Origin: Hyphomicrobiales bacterium
Lineage (GTDB): Bacteria > Pseudomonadota > Alphaproteobacteria > Rhizobiales > JAJFHC01
Assembly: GCA_021775835.1 (NCBI GenBank)
Contig: JAJFHC010000291.1
Coordinates: forward strand, 1-24,861
Length of the DNA stretch: 24,861 nucleotides
Reading direction: 5' to 3'
Within the stretch, counting starts at the first letter, position 1; every line of letters starts with the position of its first letter. The translations under genes were made by a program, and so were the position numbers. The notes under the pieces were generated by a model. It searched no databases. It was not told where the DNA came from and worked only from the letters and a program-made list of their open reading frames with translations. Below, piece by piece: positions 21,454-24,861 of the stretch.

Positions 21454-22212
21454 ATGGAGAGATCGACGATCGCTGCCGACTATCAGGACATTGCACGGTC
21501 TGTGTCCATCATGGCGAAGGATTTCCAGCCTGGCGCCCAAACCGGTTGGCACAGTCATCTTCGCCATCAAATGCTCTACGCCGTAAGCGGCCTCATGACA
21601 GCGCAAACCGAACGGGGTTCCTGGATCGTGCCGGCGGGGTTTGCCTTGTGGATCGTATGCGGAACAAACCACAATATCGAAATGCCTGGCGCCGTTTCCA
21701 TGCGCACGGTCTACGTATCGGGCGATGTTCCGACGGACCTGCCTGAAGAATGCTGCGTGTTTGATGTATCGGAATTGCTCAAGGCGACGGTTCTCGCCCT
21801 CCTGGATGAACCGCTGCTCTACGACATAGAAGGCCGGGGCGGCCATCTGGAGGCCTTGCTTCTTGATGAGGTTTCGCGCGCGTCGGCCACGCCATTCAGC
21901 CTGCCGATGCCCAGGGACGCACGACTTGCAAGGTTATGCCGGACGCTTGCCGACGACCCGGGTGTCGACCTGGATCTCGATGCCTGGGCCGACCGGATTG
22001 CCATGAGCCGTCGCACTCTTACGCGCCACTTCAGAGTGCAGACCGGAATGAGTTTTGCCGCCTGGCGTCGCCGGCTGCGTTTGCTGGAGGCGGCCGCTTT
22101 GTGCGCACAAGGGGAATCGCTGTCGAAAGTGTGTGCCCGCCTGGGCTATCAGAGTCTGTCGTCCTTCAGAGCCATGGCGCGACGGGAGTTCGGGACGGCT
22201 GTTGATTTCTGA
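21454..22212 (+). CDS. AraC-family transcriptional regulator
   Basis: A 252-aa regulator. The N-terminal part (about 15-95) is a cupin-like ligand domain with W32-H33-x-H35 and H38 (GWHSHLRHQ) and the typical SGLMTAQTERGSWIVPAG. The C-terminal AraC DNA-binding domain covers about 155-250. Its two helix-turn-helix units lie around DLDAWADRIAMSRRTLTRHF (174-193) and ESLSKVCARLGYQSLSSFRAMARREFG (221-247). An in-frame TTG at 21418 would add 12 residues, but the ATG at 21454 has GGAGAG close upstream and gives a better start. It is divergent from the MFS gene, with an inverted repeat between them. Control of the transporter is the natural inference. The inducer is unknown. Confidence 0.9.
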   Translation: MERSTIAADYQDIARSVSIMAKDFQPGAQTGWHSHLRHQMLYAVSGLMTAQTERGSWIVPAGFALWIVCGTNHNIEMPGAVSMRTVYVSGDVPTDLPEECCVFDVSELLKATVLALLDEPLLYDIEGRGGHLEALLLDEVSRASATPFSLPMPRDARLARLCRTLADDPGVDLDLDAWADRIAMSRRTLTRHFRVQTGMSFAAWRRRLRLLEAAALCAQGESLSKVCARLGYQSLSSFRAMARREFGTAVDF

Positions 22213-22257
22213 GAACCGTTGCAACCGGCCAATAAGGGTTGCAAGCCCTGACGCAAC

Positions 22258-24180
22258 ATGGTCAATCACATCATGGCCGATGTCGATCTCAACCGTCGCC
22301 TCGCAGCGATACTGGCCGCCGACGTGGCGGGTTACAGCCGTCTGGTGGCCGCCGGTGAAGAGGCTACGCTGTCGGCGTTGCGGGCGCATCGGTCAGAGTT
22401 TATCGACCCTCTGATCAGCCGTTACAACGGACGAATTGCCAACACGGCGGGCGACAGTATTCTCGCCGAGTTTGCAAGTGTGGTCGATGCCGTCCGGTTT
22501 GCCGTCGACATGCAAAAGGGCATGGCGCAGCGAAATGCAAATGTCGATGAAACCGAACGGATCACATTTCGGGTTGGCATTCATTTTGGCGATGTCATCG
22601 AGCAGGCGGGCGATCTTCTTGGCGACAACGTCAACATTGCCGCACGCCTGGAAGGATTGTCGGAACCGGGAGGACTCAATCTTTCCGGAGCAACTTATGA
22701 TCAGGTCCAAAGCCGGTTGAGCGAGCGCTTCGTGGATCTGGGATGGCAAACACTTAAGAACATACCGGAACCTGTGCACGTCTACCGACTGGAGATCGGC
22801 GACGAGAAACCGGCGCCTTCACCAGAACCGTCGGTGGCCGCCCGAAGGCCAAACAGGTATTTGGTGGCCGGTTTGGGGGTCTTAGCACTGATGGCCGTCG
22901 GGCTGTGGTGGACATTGCCAGCGGGGGTGGTCCAGTCACTGGTCGGAGGGCAGCATGTGCCCAATGAACGCGAACCGGCGGGACCATCGGTCGCGATCCT
23001 GCCCTTCACCGATCTGTCGCCGGACGGTGGCCGCGACTACCTGGCTGCCGGCATAACCGAGGACATCACCACAGACCTGTCGAGGGTGACCGGATTGCTG
23101 GTGAAGTCCCGCTCGGCAACGGCTCTGGTTGAAGGCTCTGCGGGGGGCCTGGCTCAGATTGGGGAGCACCTCGGCGTCCGCCACATTCTCGAAGGCAGCG
23201 TTCAGCGTGAGGGGGACAGATTACGGATAACCGCCCGCATGGTCGATGTTCGGAACGGCGCGCAAGTCTGGGCTGAACGTTATGACCGTGAAGCCAACGA
23301 CCTGTTTGCCATCCGCGATGAGATTGCAGCCAGTGTGGTCGCAAATCTGTCATCTACCCTCAAGGGCATCGCTTTGAGTCCTGTCAAACGGGGCTACACG
23401 CCAGACATAGAGGCCTATGACTTCTACATAAGAGGCCGTGCCAAACGCATACCACCTACACCAGGAAACCTTGCTGCAGCCCAGGAACTGTTTGCCAGGG
23501 CCATTGCGATAGACCCGAAGTTTGCAGGCGGGTACGCCGGGTCCGCCTTCACCCACATCCTGCAGTACGCGCTCTCCACGGTTTCGCCTGCAGAGTCGGA
23601 GCAGCATCTCGATACGGCGCTTGGGTTGGCCCGAAAGGCGGTTGAACTCGACCCGGCCTTTGGGCCTGCACACGGCAGCCTGGCACAGGCCTATCTGCGC
23701 AAACACAAGTACGACGACGCTCTTGGTGCAATCCGCAAGGCAGTTGAGATCGCTCCCAACGATTCCCTGATGCGCGCACTGTACGGAAATTTCCTGGGCA
23801 TTGTGGGACGACCCGACAAAGGTATCGAGCAGGTCAACATTGCCATGCGCATGAGCCCGGACAGTTTGCCGATGCTCTTTTTCCTCGGCGGCAATTACCG
23901 AGCGGCCGGCGCCTTTGACAAGGCGATCGAGGCCCTCACCGAGCATCGCCAACGGCTTGGGGGAAGGGTTATCGCAAATCCGGCAGCGCAACTTGCGGTA
24001 GCCTATGTACAAGCCGGTCAACCGGAAAAGGCCAAAAAAATCATAAGAGAACTGCTCGACGCCGACCCTACCTTCACCATCCAGGACGCCATCCGCACGC
24101 ATCCCTACAAGGACAAGAATGTCATGGACACCTTTGTCGATGCGCTGGCAAAGGCGGGTTTGCCCAAGGATGATCGATAG
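22258..24180 (+). CDS. Class III cyclase with TolB-like region and TPR repeats
   Basis: A 640-aa protein with four parts. The class III cyclase domain (about 12-178) has metal ligands D22 (LAADVAGYSRLV) and D66 (NTAGDSILAEF), with N126 and R130 in GDNVNIAARLE. The usual adenine-selecting lysine is N62, as in many proteins of this group, so activity and product are uncertain. One membrane helix (about 202-219) follows. A TolB/FlgO-like segment covers about 242-345 (SVAILPFTDLSPDGGRDYLAAGITEDI). Tetratricopeptide repeats follow to about 600, clearest at 453-500. The topology puts the TPR part across the membrane from the cyclase. Starts at 22258 or 22273 (MADVDLNRRLAAIL) are both possible; neither has a good ribosome binding site. 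Confidence 0.9.
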   Translation: MVNHIMADVDLNRRLAAILAADVAGYSRLVAAGEEATLSALRAHRSEFIDPLISRYNGRIANTAGDSILAEFASVVDAVRFAVDMQKGMAQRNANVDETERITFRVGIHFGDVIEQAGDLLGDNVNIAARLEGLSEPGGLNLSGATYDQVQSRLSERFVDLGWQTLKNIPEPVHVYRLEIGDEKPAPSPEPSVAARRPNRYLVAGLGVLALMAVGLWWTLPAGVVQSLVGGQHVPNEREPAGPSVAILPFTDLSPDGGRDYLAAGITEDITTDLSRVTGLLVKSRSATALVEGSAGGLAQIGEHLGVRHILEGSVQREGDRLRITARMVDVRNGAQVWAERYDREANDLFAIRDEIAASVVANLSSTLKGIALSPVKRGYTPDIEAYDFYIRGRAKRIPPTPGNLAAAQELFARAIAIDPKFAGGYAGSAFTHILQYALSTVSPAESEQHLDTALGLARKAVELDPAFGPAHGSLAQAYLRKHKYDDALGAIRKAVEIAPNDSLMRALYGNFLGIVGRPDKGIEQVNIAMRMSPDSLPMLFFLGGNYRAAGAFDKAIEALTEHRQRLGGRVIANPAAQLAVAYVQAGQPEKAKKIIRELLDADPTFTIQDAIRTHPYKDKNVMDTFVDALAKAGLPKDDR

Positions 24181-24188
24181 CGATCAGT

Positions 24189-24247
24189 TCAATTGCAATC
24201 CTGACCCTACTTACATTTCCATTCAGCATTTGCAATTGATGCAAATG
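24189..24247. promoter_or_regulatory. Nested inverted repeats upstream of the aldehyde dehydrogenase gene
   Basis: TCAATTGCAA (24189-24198) and TTGCAATTGA (24230-24239) are perfect inverted 10-bp arms 31 bases apart. Overlapping the second arm, CATTTGCA (24227-24234) and TGCAAATG (24240-24247) are perfect 8-bp arms around ATTGA. The sites fill the 111-bp gap after the TPR cyclase and lie 45-100 bases before the dehydrogenase start, where an operator would be expected. No terminator-like T-run follows. Confidence 0.5.
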
Positions 24248-24291
24248 GAGACACAAATACACAGTGAGATCAACCAGACCGGACAGTGACA

Positions 24292-24861
24292 ATGACACCG
24301 AAAACTGAGTCCCTTGAAAAATACCGCATGCACATTGCAGGGGAATGGGCGGAGCCTGCCTCGGGCGAGTATCTGGAGAGTTTCAATCCGTTCACGGCGG
24401 AACCCTGGGCGCTGATCCCGCGCGGTAATGCCGAGGATGCGGACAGGGCGGTGGAGGCGGCCCATCGGGCAGCTTTCGACAGCGAGTGGTCGGCCATGAC
24501 GGCGACCCAGCGCGGGCACATGATCCGGAAGCTGGCGGATATCCTGGTCGAAGAGGCCGAGCGTCTGGCGGAAATCGAGGTCCGCGACAACGGCAAACTG
24601 ATTGCCGAAATGGGCGGGCAGACCCGGTACCTGCCGCAATGGTACTATTACTACGCGGGGCTTGCGGACAAGATCGAGGGCTCCGTTATCCCGATCGATA
24701 AGCCGGGACACTTCAACTACACCAAATGGGAACCGCTGGGTGTTGTGGCCTGCATCGTGCCGTGGAATTCGCCGCTGCTGTTGCTAGCCTGGAAACTTGC
24801 ACCCTTGCTGGCTGCCGGCAACACGGCGGTCATCAAGCCTTCCGAATTCACCTCGGCATCG
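24292..24861 (+). CDS. Aldehyde dehydrogenase, N-terminal part (partial)
   Basis: The first 190 codons of an NAD(P)-dependent aldehyde dehydrogenase; the rest, including the catalytic cysteine, lies beyond the window. Visible are the usual opening MHIAGEWAEPASGEYLESFNPF (from residue 13), the coupling segment EVRDNGKLIAEM (96-107), PLGVVACIVPWNSPL (148-162) and K182 in NTAVIKPSE, which contacts the cofactor. This looks like the broad group acting on small or aromatic aldehydes; the substrate cannot be chosen. The ATG at 24292 has no strong Shine-Dalgarno; the in-frame ATG at 24328 would delete 12 residues. Inverted repeats upstream suggest its own regulation. Confidence 0.9.
   Translation, partial: MTPKTESLEKYRMHIAGEWAEPASGEYLESFNPFTAEPWALIPRGNAEDADRAVEAAHRAAFDSEWSAMTATQRGHMIRKLADILVEEAERLAEIEVRDNGKLIAEMGGQTRYLPQWYYYYAGLADKIEGSVIPIDKPGHFNYTKWEPLGVVACIVPWNSPLLLLAWKLAPLLAAGNTAVIKPSEFTSAS

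Noticed and set aside
21352..21846. N-terminal extension of the MFS transporter to 565 aa
   Set aside because: It would run antisense through the AraC regulator and adds non-transporter sequence. The GTG at 21351 with GAGGA upstream gives a normal 400-aa protein.
23350..24102. 250-codon minus-strand ORF
   Set aside because: Antisense to the TPR part of the second cyclase; no recognisable motif.
1..24861. CRISPR array, tRNA/rRNA genes, insertion sequences, phage genes
   Set aside because: No regularly spaced repeats, cloverleaf, transposase or terminal inverted repeats were seen by eye. A model-based RNA scan was not possible here.

Overview
This window reads as chromosomal DNA of an alphaproteobacterium. 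Almost every gene is a complete ORF in moderately high-GC DNA with alphaproteobacterial character: crotonyl-CoA carboxylase/reductase divergent from ethylmalonyl-CoA mutase, methylsuccinyl-CoA dehydrogenase, a HIG1-type twin-helix small protein, a PduO-type adenosyltransferase and an ETF beta subunit. Class III cyclases with TolB-like/TPR tails and an extragenic palindromic repeat of a kind I associate with alphaproteobacteria point the same way. The genus cannot be read from the sequence. I see no rRNA, tRNA, CRISPR array, IS element or phage gene.

Layout. 1-1788 (minus): the 5' end of etfB, a rhomboid protease and a cob(I)alamin adenosyltransferase. 1945-6168: an accessory-looking block in mixed orientations. 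It holds a PNPOx-like/ferredoxin-reductase fusion, a GNAT acetyltransferase, a LinB-like haloalkane dehalogenase and a two-gene Xre/RES toxin-antitoxin pair with a palindrome across its predicted -35. 6189-8160 (minus): the HIG1 protein and methylsuccinyl-CoA dehydrogenase. 8354-10764: a RidA-like protein and a membrane GGDEF-EAL protein. 11044-13464 (minus): a large dimethylglycine/sarcosine dehydrogenase-type flavoprotein with a GcvT tail. 13465-13905: a 441-nt gap with a composite extragenic palindrome. 13906-15264: a six-helix membrane class III cyclase. 15274-18886: the divergent ccr/ecm pair. 18999-19634: a three-helix membrane protein with a cyclic-nucleotide-binding domain. 19721-22212: a small unknown protein and a divergent MFS transporter/AraC regulator pair around an inverted repeat. 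22258-24180: a second class III cyclase with TolB-like and TPR regions. 24292-end: the start of an aldehyde dehydrogenase.

Two themes link the genes. The first is the ethylmalonyl-CoA pathway for C2 (acetyl-CoA) assimilation. Ccr makes ethylmalonyl-CoA, the B12-dependent Ecm converts it to methylsuccinyl-CoA, and Mcd oxidises that. The adenosyltransferase can supply Ecm's cofactor and ETF can take Mcd's electrons. The demethylating flavoprotein would add C1 units as methylene-tetrahydrofolate and the dehalogenase would release alcohols. The second is nucleotide signalling: two class III cyclases, a membrane cyclic-nucleotide-binding protein and a GGDEF-EAL protein with all recognisable catalytic motifs intact.

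No single gene is clearly a new system. The best leads are: the toxin-antitoxin/dehalogenase block lying inside what I recall as a conserved gene string; a 23-codon ORF joined by ATGA to the likely ecm start; the Popeye-like membrane cyclic-nucleotide sensor near two cyclases; the composite palindrome; and several inverted repeats placed like operators.
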